Assembly (NCBI GenBank): GCA_022570795.1
Contig: JAKUDP010000002.1
Span: forward strand, 1,860,001 to 1,924,000
From: Sphaerulina vaccinii
Lineage: Eukaryota > Ascomycota > Dothideomycetes > Mycosphaerellales > Mycosphaerellaceae
Direction: 5' to 3'
Length of the DNA: 64,000 bases
Part shown: positions 32,871 through 43,889 of the stretch, piece after piece
Layout of the letters: every line of letters starts with the position of its first letter
Position numbering within the stretch: the first letter of the stretch is position 1
Program-made: the position numbers and the translations under genes
Notes under the pieces: generated by a model
Database searches by the model: none
Seen by the model: only the letters and a program-made list of their open reading frames with translations
What the model was told of the DNA's origin: nothing

Positions 32871-33532
32871 AGTAGTATCTTCGGGATGAGTGCTCTGTCC
32901 TGTTCTGTCACATTGTGAGGTCGGGTTTGGCGTGGAGTCCTATGAAGCTACGAGCGAGTCCTTGGGCTTGCTATGATCGAGCTGGTGTCTTCCTTTGAGG
33001 CGCCAGTAAGCAAGTGGTCTTGGAGCGGTCTAAACCACTATCGGTTCGGTGGAATGCTAGAAGGCATACGGTGTAAGTGAAAGCAAAAGCCTCCACGCTT
33101 AACAAGAATCCGTAGCTCGAAATCTCGAATTTACAAATAAGTGGTTTTAAGCTAGCGGCGGCCGTTCCCGGCCGATGCTATTGGTCAGAACCTGACATGG
33201 AGTGAATTATGTTGACCCTGAAGACCCCGAGTAGTTATACTGTGTTTTGCTGCTGTATGCGGCGTTCAGTGCAACCGCGTGGGTTTCCCTAGGATAGTGG
33301 TTGGTGTTGTTATCGGGCCATCCTCGACTTCTGCCTCCTCTCTCTATCAGTCAACACGAGAAGCAAAGACGGAACAAGAGAAAGAAGAACTGATGCAGAG
33401 ATGCGAAGACGCGTCGAGATGAGAGAGAGCGTGATGGTGGTGGGGCAGAAGAAGTGGCTCCACTCTCGGTGATGAACACATTGGACTTCACCTCCATTTC
33501 TCTACCATCGACATGTCTGGCAGCAGTCGACT
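32871..33532. other. Intergenic region upstream of mitochondrial-type gene
   Basis: Contains the 66-bp shared block (33346-33411) and a short GC-rich palindromic patch near 33160. No gene seen. Confidence 0.45.
33346..33411 (+). repeat. 66-bp block shared with 1022-1087
   Basis: Second copy of the block described at 1022-1087, identical over the first 19 and last 24 or so bases. It ends 121 bp upstream of the start codon at 33533, in the same orientation as that gene. Confidence 0.75.
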
Positions 33533-35107
33533 ATGAGCTTAACGAGGCGTCCCAGCGTCTGTCTCTTGTGCCAAACTCGCCAACTTCGCCTCTCTCGTCG
33601 TCGAGTCAGCACCTCACCACGCCTACGCGTCCTCGAAACAACATCTATTGCTCTCCGACCCGAAGACGATGGCTTCCTCCTCGACTCACCGCCTCCATCC
33701 ACTCCAGGAATTTACTCAAAGAAGGTGCTGAGCCAATTGCAACACTATGGAGAAGCAATCCCTGCAGAAGCACTCAGAGACATTGCCGTCAGAGAAGCAG
33801 CATTGAGCTTCGAGGCACTGTACCGCGAGAAAGATGCTCGACTCCAGATACTCCGATCATTGTCCAATCCATTTCCAGAAGTCCAACAAGGCAAGAATGG
33901 CCACTCGGGCAATACTCGCCTCCCCAAGCCTGAGAACATCCACATCTCTCATCCCACCTTCCGACAGCACATTAAGGCAGCCATAGGCTCAAAAGCTGTC
34001 CGACAAGTCCTTCGAGCACAGCTTTTACGCGCAGAATGGCCTCGAGATATATTGCGGATTGTAGCAGTCGCTATGCAAGATCGTCAGATCGCAATTAGCC
34101 TCACACATCTGTATGAGCCGATCATGAGAGCACTATATCGTTGTCGGATCAACGTCTCGGATCCGGAAGTCTTGAATACTCTGTCTGCCATTATCACGAG
34201 GTTTCGATATGCAGGGTTGAAAGTCGAGTCACAACTCCTCTACATGGCCCTCAAGTTCGCTGCGAGAAGTAGGAGTAAAGAGTCCATGCGGAAATACCTC
34301 AAAATGATAAGAGAAAGTGGTTTAGAGATGAGCAGTAATGTCTACAGATCTGTGATTGCGAAATTCAGTATTGGGCATCGAGGTCTGGGAGAGATCAGGA
34401 ATGGGAGATGGAAGAGGTCAGATCTGAGAGAAGTTCTGCTTGGATTTGAAGGTTGTGAAGATCTGCCTCAGGGAGAGCAATACCATTTCGGTGCTTTCCT
34501 CGACAAAGAGGATTGGCAGTATCTTCACGGATGGGTGGCTGTCCTGGCCAGGTGCCGGGAGAGTCAAGCTGTTTGGGAAGAATGGTTGTTGTGGAGAGAA
34601 ACGAAGGCATACAGAGAGCCAAGAGTGCTGGTCGTGACGGGCGAGGAGAACATAAAGAGAACGAGTCCCACTATTACCATGACGAACAAACTTCGAGGTG
34701 TCTACTGGTTTGTGGAGCAAATGGTCTTTGCGGGAGACATCGAGAAAGCCTGGTGCATTCTCAAGGAGACCGGTGTGCCTTTCAGCAGGCTGAAGCAAAG
34801 GATAAAAGTACGCATGCTGGACGAACCGGAACATGTCACGACTTGGGACAATGCCATGCAGGATGAACTCCTCCGCAAATATGACTGGGATTTGGCAAGG
34901 ATAGAGCAGGCTCTCGGCGTGGCTTGGAAAGCTGGTGCTGCAGATGGAGAAGGTCAACATGAGCTGTATATGGATCAGGAGGAAGCATTGGATAGACTGG
35001 GCTCCGAAAGATGGAAGTGGAATGAGCAGAACGGATATCCTTGGGAGGAGGAAAGTCCCATCATCTCTCATAGCGAGAGGGAATTGCATGATGCCGAGGA
35101 GAGCTGA
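33533..35107 (+). CDS. Probable mitochondrial helical-repeat (PPR-like) protein
   Basis: Single exon, 524 residues. The N-terminus MSLTRRPSVCLLCQTRQLRL followed by SRRRVSTSPR is Arg/Ser-rich without acidic residues, a typical mitochondrial presequence. The rest is largely helical, with pairs of helices and the phrases GLKVESQLLYMALKFAARSR, SMRKYLKMIRESGLEMSSNV and MVFAGDIEKAWCILKETGVP. These look like degenerate pentatricopeptide-type repeats and suggest RNA binding or a role in organelle gene expression. The C-terminus is acidic. Upstream lies the 66-bp block also found before OMA1. The exact family is not recognised, and PPR character is inference from the repeat-like helix pairs. Confidence 0.75.
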   Translation: MSLTRRPSVCLLCQTRQLRLSRRRVSTSPRLRVLETTSIALRPEDDGFLLDSPPPSTPGIYSKKVLSQLQHYGEAIPAEALRDIAVREAALSFEALYREKDARLQILRSLSNPFPEVQQGKNGHSGNTRLPKPENIHISHPTFRQHIKAAIGSKAVRQVLRAQLLRAEWPRDILRIVAVAMQDRQIAISLTHLYEPIMRALYRCRINVSDPEVLNTLSAIITRFRYAGLKVESQLLYMALKFAARSRSKESMRKYLKMIRESGLEMSSNVYRSVIAKFSIGHRGLGEIRNGRWKRSDLREVLLGFEGCEDLPQGEQYHFGAFLDKEDWQYLHGWVAVLARCRESQAVWEEWLLWRETKAYREPRVLVVTGEENIKRTSPTITMTNKLRGVYWFVEQMVFAGDIEKAWCILKETGVPFSRLKQRIKVRMLDEPEHVTTWDNAMQDELLRKYDWDLARIEQALGVAWKAGAADGEGQHELYMDQEEALDRLGSERWKWNEQNGYPWEEESPIISHSERELHDAEES

Positions 35108-35406
35108 TTACTAGCATACGATACCCTAACATGAATTACGACAAACGAACACACTTCACCCGACATCGACAGCTCCACCGTGTACTTCACTCGTCGGCAC
35201 CTCAGACGATCTCGTCATCATCACACAATGACGGAACAGAACAGAGTCAGCACTAACTACCAAAAGCACATAGTGAGAGTAAGGGTAAGATGAGAGGAGA
35301 AACACATGCACGAAAGGTCGGAACTTGATCAGTGAGCGCCCAAACGAAAGGTACGAAGCCAGAAATGAACAGAGTTCAAATAGACTGACTACTGTACTCA
35401 CTACTG
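35108..35406. other. Convergent intergenic region
   Basis: About 300 bp between the 3' ends of two converging genes; nothing seen. Confidence 0.35.
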
Positions 35407-36755
35407 CTATGTGGGAAACCCAGTGTCCCGCCAACTCTGAACGTACTTTGCAATCAACTCACCACCCACCGGGCCCAACCATCTGAATGTCGACGAATGC
35501 TCCTTGGTATGGCTCGTGTCAAGCTCCAGACCGCCGCAACTCCTTCCACAGCTCATGCGTAGAAAGTCCATCTCGAAGAAGTCTGCCAACTTTGCCGCAG
35601 GATTGTCCGCGTCCGGAATATGGCCTCTTGCGTCTTTCACACACTGAAGCCATTTGTCGAAAGGCACAATGTTGGCTCGTGAGATGTTCAGCGCTTCGGC
35701 GAGGACTGATATCACCTCACGCCAGGGCTGTCGGACGGGATTTTCGATGTGATGGATTGGGTATGGCGACGTGCTGTCAGATGACAGCAACTCGCCCAGC
35801 GTTGTCGCCAGATGGTCTGCAGGGCACCAAGACAAGTCCTGATTGTGTTGTCAGTACATGAAAAATGAGATCGCAACGCTGTCAGACTTACACCTGGAAT
35901 ATCTGGCAACACACCGAGACGCTGGGAAGACTTTATCAGCTGTGGAATGTGCTCCACGCTATTCCACTGCCCAGTGGTTGATGACCCGGCAATCTGGCCC
36001 AGCCGCACTGCTGTCGGTCGGAAATGTTCCTGGTGCCTGTGTAGGGTCTCATCGAGAAGTCTTTCGCACACCAGTTTGGCGTCTGCATACCCAATGGGCA
36101 AAGCGGACTCGACATCCATTCGATCTTCTCGAACCAACGTGTTGCCAGTCACGAAAGGGTAATTCCCCACTGTTGCCACCGAAGAGATGAACTGGAACGA
36201 AATGCCGTCACCACTCTCATCGCGATCCGCGCACGCAATGGCGAGATCGATCAAGTTCCGCATCGTTTTGAATTGTGGCTCGAATCCACGTAGCGGACGT
36301 GTCAAACTCATGGGCCATGCGTTGTGGACGATATCTGTCGTCACCTCGCACACCTCAGCGTATGCAGCCTTGGACAGACCCAGCAAAGGCTTGGACGATT
36401 CGCACTCCAGAGCAGTGACCTTGGACATCACTGCAGCGTTCAGAAACAGGCCTCTCGACGTGAGGGCTTCTTTCTGCCGAGACAACGCGTCTCTGTCGCT
36501 CACTCTGTTGAGACAGATTACGCGGTGGACTTCTGGCTGCCTGGCGAAGTATGCTACCAAATGTGCGCCCAAGCCTCCTGTAGCACCCGTGACCAGCACG
36601 ACGTGCCTATCAATTTGGCTTCGCTTGGAATTGACGACTTTGATGGCCGGGCCACGAAAATCTCGACTGTACTTCTCGACAAAGGACATTACTGCAGCTT
36701 TGCGAGCCGTCAAGTCAGCATGATGTCCTTGTATCGTCATTGGAGGCGTGGGCAT
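35407..36755 (-). CDS. Thioester-reductase (R) domain of the polyketide/NRPS-like type, orphan terminal fragment
   Basis: Two exons, 36755-35892 and 35838-35407, with a 53-bp intron (GTAAGT..AATCAG) in phase 0; 431 residues. The sequence is an NAD(P)-binding reductase: VVLVTGATGGLGAHLVAYFA, VICLNR, HNAWPMSLTRPLRGFEPQFK, FISSVATVG, then the catalytic Tyr/Lys pair in GYADAKLVCERLLDETL, AVRLGQIAGSSTTGQWN, and DLSWCPADHLATTLGELL across the splice site. These phrases match the C-terminal release domain of non-reducing polyketide synthases and related NRPS-like enzymes, which releases the product as an aldehyde or alcohol. No KS, AT or carrier domain lies upstream. The ATG at 36755 sits inside the 3' end of a zinc-cluster gene fragment. 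Catalytic residues look intact, so a free-standing reductase is possible, but a leftover of a larger gene is more likely. Confidence 0.8.
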
Positions 36756-37268
36756 AGATACCACGTCGTTCCTCGCGTTGGCATGAGTGAACCAGCATGG
36801 CGTGTTTCGAAGTTTGCTTGATTGGTGAGTGAAGTAAGCTCGTCTTGAAAGCCATGATTCTGTTCAGTACACGCAAGGATGTCCTGCAGAATCGCGGTAT
36901 CGTTGTCCTCGAAGCATCCCAAGGAAGTTGTATGGGTGTAGCTATGGGCGTTTCTGGCCGTAACAGGTGCCGTAGCAGGCAGTGTATTTTGGTTCTCAGG
37001 TTGGCCAGGACTGATCGACTCACGATCGGACAAGCGCTTCTCAAGGATGGCTGTATACATGTCAGTTGCATCAACGTGTGTGGCAAAGGTGATACGCATG
37101 CTGACCAACGCGAGCTCGGATCGCTTGGACGGAGTCGCGCTTGGGGCCGCGTGTTTTCGGTGTACTGTTGCGTACACACGGAACGTCCAGGCTCTTGCAA
37201 ACTCCGCACGGCTGCGCCCTGTCGCATCGCAACTTCCGGCTGCGACATTGCTCGCAGGCAAGACCAGG
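36737..37268 (-). pseudogene. Zn2Cys6 transcription factor fragment beside the reductase
   Basis: Exons 37268-37106 and 37050-36737 joined by a 55-bp intron (GTCAGC..TATACAG) in phase 1. The first exon reads LACEQCRSRKLRCDRAQPCG followed by VCKSLDVPC, a complete binuclear zinc cluster, then TPKTRGPKRDSVQAIRARV. The second continues AILEKRLSDRE, the usual coiled-coil linker after such a cluster. There is no ATG before the cluster: a TAA lies four codons upstream of the first zinc ligand with no acceptor site between. The frame ends after about 159 codons, overlapping the reductase start. Complete regulators of this class usually have several hundred residues. A cluster-specific regulator next to a polyketide-type reductase is a classic arrangement, so this is probably a decayed pathway regulator. 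Confidence 0.72.
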
Positions 37269-39530
37269 TTATTGTCGAGGCCGGATCTTGTTTGCTAATT
37301 CGGCTGTCGAGTGGCACAGGACCATGGCAAGGACGATATCTGTGGCAGTATAGCAGGAAGCGGAGGAAGACGTCCGGTAGGTAAGTCTATAAAGTCCACT
37401 ATTTCTCTTCAATCTGTGGAGAAATCACGGCCGATCGAGGTAACGCATTGCAAGGAATATTGTTTCTGCTGCTGTGGACAGCTATCCGACGACGAAGTGG
37501 GCACACAGGCACTCAGGATACGAGAAACTTTCACCTGGTAGCATCCTTGCACCAACCATCGTTATAGCAGGACTGATCAAGGCGGTAAATGGGCCTGAAG
37601 AAGGAGATTACAAGTAGTCGCTGGACGGTCACCGTGGACCATGACATCTGGTTGTCCCTCGATGGCGTATTACATGCTCATCTCAAGTAGTCCTAGCGAG
37701 TCAACCGGTGCGGTGACCAGCCCTGAGAGGTCCCCACTACTTCTGAGGCCTGTATGGGTCGTCGACTGTGTGGAGCAGCGAAGTGTGCCGAAATGCCCTG
37801 ACAGATGCATACAGAACCTTGAGTGACACATGATTGCTCCGTTGAGAGGTCCTTGTGCCTCCAGCTGTCAAGGACAAGCCGTGATACTAAGCAGCTGAGC
37901 TCGAAGCACCATATGACAAAGCAATCAATATGGTGACCACTTCCGAAAACCGTCATATAGCGACAATGAACGGTCCAGTCCGAGTGGAATAGGTGTCCCT
38001 AGGGCTATAGGTGCCTGACTATGGTTCGGCTAGGGTTAGTGCTTAATTGCCAGCGACTTCCAGGTCGTCACCGATGCTTAGACGCCGCTCACCATACCCG
38101 TAGCTTCGGTTACTGAGCAGTGCCGCTCTAGCAATCAACAAAGTTGTGAGCATCTCAAGATCTTGACGTCTTTAGACTTCGCTTTTCGTCTCTCGTCCAG
38201 ACTAGTCTACCAGATCAAGGTAAGCCTGACTTCTTGTTGATGCATCGACCTTGATAAAAACTTTAGGAGTCGCCTTTGGCGATGACCAGACTCCAGAATC
38301 CTCACTTTGACATGCAAAAGCTAGCAGGCATAGTTCTCATCTGCATATGGGGGCCTATATCTCGTCCGTCCCGTAATCGAGTACAGGAGCATGGGACCCA
38401 CAGCCAATTGTGACGCATTTGCTAAGCGCACTGGCTCATGGTCCTAGAGCTATGCAAAGCATACCAAGCATCAACCAAGTATCAGAGGTGGTCCAGTCTC
38501 GTTTTCGGATAGAAATGTTACCTTATCAATTGCAAGGTGTGGCTTGGTCAGCTGGATGCCTGGGCGCCACAAAACAGCTCCAAGGAAGCTGACCTGGTTC
38601 AAGCCTGAAAGTCACTCTCACCCCGGACACAAGTCCGGTAGAACTAATTCGTGCCGTTTGCGAGGCGGCCGTGATGAAGCCCCTCCCCTGGATTCCGAGT
38701 GGCGCGCCACCAAGAACATAGAGGTGCGGTTGCCGAATAGAGTATCTGTTCCTGGTCAATGGGCCCACAATTGATGTATCAAAGGGCGTGTTTGGCTGCC
38801 TGTTTGGTCCACAGAGCTCCATCGTTCGATCACCGTTCGGAAGTAGCCAGATGCTGGAGGGCTTCAAGCAACAACGCTCCTCACTTGCTCGCTTTGCAAG
38901 TATGAATTGAGAAGACGTCACATCTATTTCCCATATGTCCTCAGCCTTTCAAGTAGCTTGTCGGAGATAGTGCAAGATGGGTGGGTATCCCCGACGCAGC
39001 GCACGGGATTGGTTTGTGTGTGGTTTCATGAAGTGACGTTCAGACAAGAGTATGTCATACTCGAAGCCCACAGAGATCCCGCTTGACACGTCCGGCTAAG
39101 GCAATGGAGCCGGCTTTTCAGTCACATAGCCGTTTCCGTTTCCGATGGCGAGCGGCCGCTGCCATGGGGAAATTCCACAGCGCTGGAGAGGCAGCGCCCG
39201 GCGCCACAGAGACGCTCGCAAGCCAGGGCGGAGATGTCATGGTGAAGTCCGCGGACTTTGTTCAGGCAACTTGATTCGTATTGGCCGCCGGAACCGTGAT
39301 CCTGTGGCAGGCGAGACCAAGGTATAGAGTCCGAATCGAGATCAGACCGCTACTCCAGATGTCGTGATGCCTCCTATCTCGTGCGAACTACCGCGTGGAA
39401 CGGTGATGTTGAAGGTGAAGAGGAGTAGACAAGGCAGGGAGCAAACTCTGAGGTCTCTCGCCAATGTCTTGGGCTTCGGCGGTGACGGCCTAGTCTCAGT
39501 CATCAGATCACGTGCTTAGGGCAAGCCATT
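37269..39530. other. Gene-poor stretch left of the transposon
   Basis: About 2.3 kb of ordinary base composition with short frames only. No further polyketide-synthase, regulator or transporter piece was recognised on either strand. Confidence 0.4.
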
Positions 39531-39582
39531 CCGCGCGTGGTCTAAGGGCCCAACCGGCTTTTTTGGTAATATTGATTAGCTT
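39531..39582 (+). repeat. Left terminal inverted repeat
   Basis: Aligned with the reverse complement of 49505-49557 it shows about 40 identities in 53 columns. Ten of the differences are transitions, two are transversions and one is a single-base gap. The outer half (CCGCGCGTGGTCTAAGGGCC) is GC-rich; the inner half (TTTTGGTAATATTGATTAGC) is AT-rich. Confidence 0.75.
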
Positions 39583-39715
39583 CTATATACTAATTTTGCG
39601 TATATACTAATTAGCTTGTTCAAATAGATTTATATAGCAACAACGATAGCAGACATCAAATTAGAGAAACTAAAGAGTGCAAAGTATAGTATAAGGTATA
39701 GAGAACAAGTATACA

Positions 39716-42140
39716 ATGTCTGAAATCCCTATTCCGAACAATACGTATACAAAAATGCATATTAGGTAGTTTTTATATATTATATAGGCCGATACTACTA
39801 CTTTCTAGATACTACTCCTTCTACTATAGACGAGCTCTACTAACTAGACAAAGTATATATAGTATCTAAGACGTATAGAAATCTAGTAACAAAGAGTTTT
39901 TGCGCAATACCTTGCATTAAAGACTAGAAACGTAGTTAGTCTATAAAGGTTGCTAAGTAGCTTTAGGTAATATTATTCTTCGAATCTAAGTCTACTAAGT
40001 TCGAGAATTAATCGAGAGGTAGAGTAGGAGGTAGGCTATCGACTAGAAGTATATATAGGAATACTAGGGATATAGACGTTAGCAAATTGTTTAATATAAG
40101 CTTTTCTAGTCTAGGTAGAGAGGATAGTAATAGCGACCTATCTAATATAGAATCTTATATAAGTAATTTTATTCTAAATAAGGTTAATATTTCAGAAGGC
40201 CTAGAAAGTAATATATAATAGCTAAGAGTCTATAATTAAGTATAGGAAGTATTTAGAGGCCTACTAGATAGACCTAATTACTATACTACTCTAAAGCGCA
40301 AGGCTATATAGTAGATATTTATTAGGAAGGTAATAGAGTTCCTAGTTAATAAGTCTAAAGCTTAGTTAAAGGCAAAAGTATATATCGCACTCTAAGAGGT
40401 ATAGGTAGAAAACTAGTTAAGCTAGGTTATATTCTATAAGAATTAGTAGACTTTATAGCTAAAGCCTAGAGCTAGTATAGATAGTAGGTAGTATACTATA
40501 CTTACTATTCCGACTAAATATATAGAAGTAATCTAGAAGCTTGCGAAAGACTTTATATATAGGATTCTAAAAGTATAGATCTAGGTAGTATATATAAGTA
40601 TAGTAGGCTAGCTAGCTCTAGATAGCGAGTCGGACTAGTATTAGTAGACGCTAGGTCTAGTAAAGCGCAAGCTCTATATACTATATCTCTTTCTAGCTTG
40701 CGAACTATAAGTATACTATATCTAGAATCTTATTTTCAATTCAAATAATATTATCTAGATTGTAGCTATATCTATAGGTAAGAGTCTAACCTTCTAGTTC
40801 TAGCCTCTTATTTGTAACTATACTATTATTCTAATTATACTACTTAACTAGATTAGAATCGAGTAGAAGATAAGAATCTAGCAACTTAGAGGCAATCTAA
40901 TTCTCTTTATATCTTATATAAAAACTAGACTAAGTATATAGTAGTAGGTAGATCTGCAAGTAGGTAAGTTTACTTATATCCTCCTTAGTCTAGAGATAGT
41001 AATATAGAAGTAGTTCCGAAAGCTATAGCTCGAGCCTTAGTTTAGATAGTATCTAGGTATAGTTATTATTAATAAATTCTACTTTATCTACTAGTAGAGT
41101 ATAGAGAATAGAGGATTTAGAAAGGAGTATACGAACCTCTAGATACTATATATACTCCTATACTATAATATCTATATATATAGTTATATAGCTATATTAG
41201 ATACTATAGTAGAAAAGGTCTATAGAAAAATAACTAGTATATAAAAAGATTGTATTACTTTAATTAGAAATAGTATTAACTAGCCTAAGATCTTTATATA
41301 GGCTATACTAATCCTAGATAGTATAGGAGACAACTATAGCTCGCTCTTCTAGCTTGCTATATAGGTAGTAGACCTAAGTACGTAGGTAAAGAATCCCGTA
41401 TAGATTCTAAAGAGTATAGTCTTTTATAATAGTCGGAAGAAATATTAGAAGGCTGCCTATACTATATATATATATATATTATATAGAAATTCCTAGAGTA
41501 TATAGAGGCAGAGGTATACTAGATAGTCTAGGTCTACTATAGGCAGATAGCTAGGCAGATATAGAGCAAGCTTATATAGGAGTTCTAGAAGTACGACTCT
41601 AAAATCTATATTCTCTTTGCGACTAAGGCGCTTAGGTTAGAAGTAGATATTCTAGATATTAAGGAGATTATCTAGTATAGGCTCCCGAAGCAATATATAA
41701 TATAGTATATTATATAGCGCGCAGGTTATATAGTATAAGACTTAGTAAAGTATAGGCCTAGGCGCTTTACCCTACTATATAAGAAGTTTGCTAATCTCGA
41801 GTATATAGTCTTGCCTACCTAGTCTATAGAGCCTGCGCGCCTTGCGGAGATCCTAGTAGATAAGCCTATTAGTTAGCCTATACCTCTAGATACAAAGGCA
41901 AAGAAGAGAAAGTCGAATTAGAACAAGTATAACAAGCTTAAGTTCTTTGTCTACTATTAGATTAATTAGACTATAGGCAATCTACCTACAATCTAGCCTA
42001 GATATCGAAGGAAGGTCTAGCTATATACGTTTGTAGAGGCTATGCCCGAGCAGATAGATATAGACTGCTATAACTATTACTAGCCTATATAGAAGCTCTC
42101 TAAGTTAGAAATATAGTAGGCTATAGCAATAGAGTCCTAG
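39716..42140 (+). pseudogene. RecQ-like DNA helicase, RIP-inactivated
   Basis: From ATG 39716 (MSEIPIPNNTYTKMHI) one frame can be followed for about 800 codons if TAG/TAA are ignored. Around 40770 it shows the Walker A-like IGKSLTF followed by a strand with TIILIILLNQ, matching helicase motifs I and Ia of RecQ-type enzymes. Around 41620-41740 it shows LFATKALRLEVDILDIKEII, YRLPKQ and then QRAGY with a downstream RRFTLLYKKFA, matching motifs V and VI. The C-terminal part is Lys-rich (AKKRKSN). RecQ-like helicases are carried by telomere-linked sequences and by some fungal mobile elements. Dozens of in-frame stops rule out expression. The N-terminal 250 residues resemble nothing I can name. Confidence 0.7.
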
Positions 42141-43210
42141 GTATTAGAAGGAGTTTTAAAGCATATACTCTTTATATAGGCTTGTCTATATAAGTAGAAT
42201 ATTCTTTAGGCAAAGCGTCTATATACTAATACAATCTTCTAGCTAGTACCTAGATCTATACTACTCTAGAGGATTTAAAAGTATATTACCTACTACTAGA
42301 GCAAGGCTCCTAGTTACTACCTAGTCCTTAACCGAACTAGATTAAAAGCCTATCTAGAGTAGGCGAAGTTTGTATTACTAACCTAACTACTATCTATACT
42401 AGAGACTTAGCTACGTGCGTTTATATAGTAGGCAGATAGCAACCTTGCGAGTAGCTAGGCTAATATAGAGAGGTAGAGTAGATAGCTTGTAGACAAAGGC
42501 TAGGCAAGCTATAAGTAGTATTATCTAGAGCAATATATAAGTATTAAGAATAGGCAAGTCGATTATAATATTAGTAAGACTATTATAGATATATCGGACA
42601 TGTCTATATATAGAATTCGTATATTTGGTATTTAGACTCTACTTCTATATATATCGACGCCCGAGCTATAGATAATATCTAAAGTAGTCGCAAGTAGTAG
42701 GTCTCTAGATTCCGAATAAGCTACGTAGGATAGCGCGCCTAATATACTAAATAAGGATATAGTAGCGCCTATAAAAGGAAAGGGAAGAGCAAAGCCTAGA
42801 GTATCTACTCCTAAATATAAGTAGACGCATTCCTAGACTCTATTACTATAGGTATTACTATAGATAAAGTAGACTTCTAATTTCTATAAGGTTCTAGCTA
42901 AGAAGTCTAGTAATATCTAGTCTGCGAGCAATACCTAGCTATCTAAGTAGAGCTATATAGGATTGCCTCCTAAGCTATTAATAGATAGAGTATCTAGAGT
43001 TTCTAGTTATGCGACTAGAGGCTATATACCTCTAAAGTATTGTCGATAGAATTGCAAATAGTATACTAGCTGCTTCTAGGCTCGCTACCTACCTATATTA
43101 TATAATTAATTATATATAAAGCTAGTATCCTAATATATAGAGGAAATTCTATACTTGTATTCTATACTCTTATACCTCTAGTCTTTCTATTTATTCTATA
43201 CTTGCTTCTA

Positions 43211-43613
43211 TAGTCCTCTAGCTAGATTCTTAGTATATTATATAGTTTTCTATTATTTTCTAGCTTAATCTAAGTATACTCTATAGTCCTCTAGCTAGAT
43301 CCTTAGTATATTATATAGTTCTCTATTACTCTCTAGCTTAATCTAAGTATACTCTATAGTCTTCTAGCTAGATTCTTAGTATATTATATAGTTCTCTATT
43401 ACTTTCTAGCTTAATCTAAGTATACTCTATAGTCCTCTAGCTAGATTCTTAGTATATTATATAGTTCTCTATTACTCTCTAGCTTAATCTAAGTATACTC
43501 TATAGTCCTCTAGCTAGATTCTTAGTATATTATATAGTTCTCTATTACTTTCTAGCTTAATCTAAGTATACTCTATAGTTCTCTAGCTAGATTCTTAGTA
43601 TATTATATAGTTC
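43211..43613 (+). repeat. 73-bp tandem repeat, about 5.5 copies
   Basis: The string TAGTCCTCTAGCTAGAT or a one- or two-base variant begins at 43211, 43284, 43357, 43430, 43503 and 43576, exactly 73 bp apart; the last copy stops after about 38 bp. Copies differ only at a few positions, nearly all C/T. The array lies between the helicase frame and the second frame of the element and has no coding frame. Confidence 0.9.
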
Positions 43614-43889
43614 TAGATTTAGGCTAGCCTTCTACTTCTACTTAGATAGTATCTACTTAAGTTCTAGATTTAGGCTTGCCTTCTATATAGATACTTATTT
43701 CTACTATAAATAAATAGAATAGAATAGAGAAGTAGTTAGAAAAAATATATATTATAGTATTAATTATTAACTAATAATATAATTAAAGTAGCACTTCTAC
43801 CTCTTTAAGTCTGCGATTATACTATATATAATACTACCTACTACTTTGTTACTATCTATAATAGCTCTATATATATCTAAATCTCTAAG

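Noticed and set aside
36737..36764. A natural fusion of zinc-cluster regulator and reductase in one protein
   Set aside because: The two frames differ and no donor/acceptor pair of reasonable length joins them in phase.
39602..39618. Perfect 17-bp inverted match with 49504-49520 as the true element end
   Set aside because: A longer imperfect match extends outward from 39582 to 39531, so the outer alignment is taken as the terminal repeat and the 17-bp site as a second internal copy of the motif.
41455..41485. TA-rich run as a TATA-type promoter
   Set aside because: The whole element is TA-rich through mutation; such runs carry no regulatory information here.
43211..43613. CRISPR-like regular spacing
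   Set aside because: Repeats are directly adjacent 73-bp units without spacers, in a fungal genome; it is a plain tandem array.
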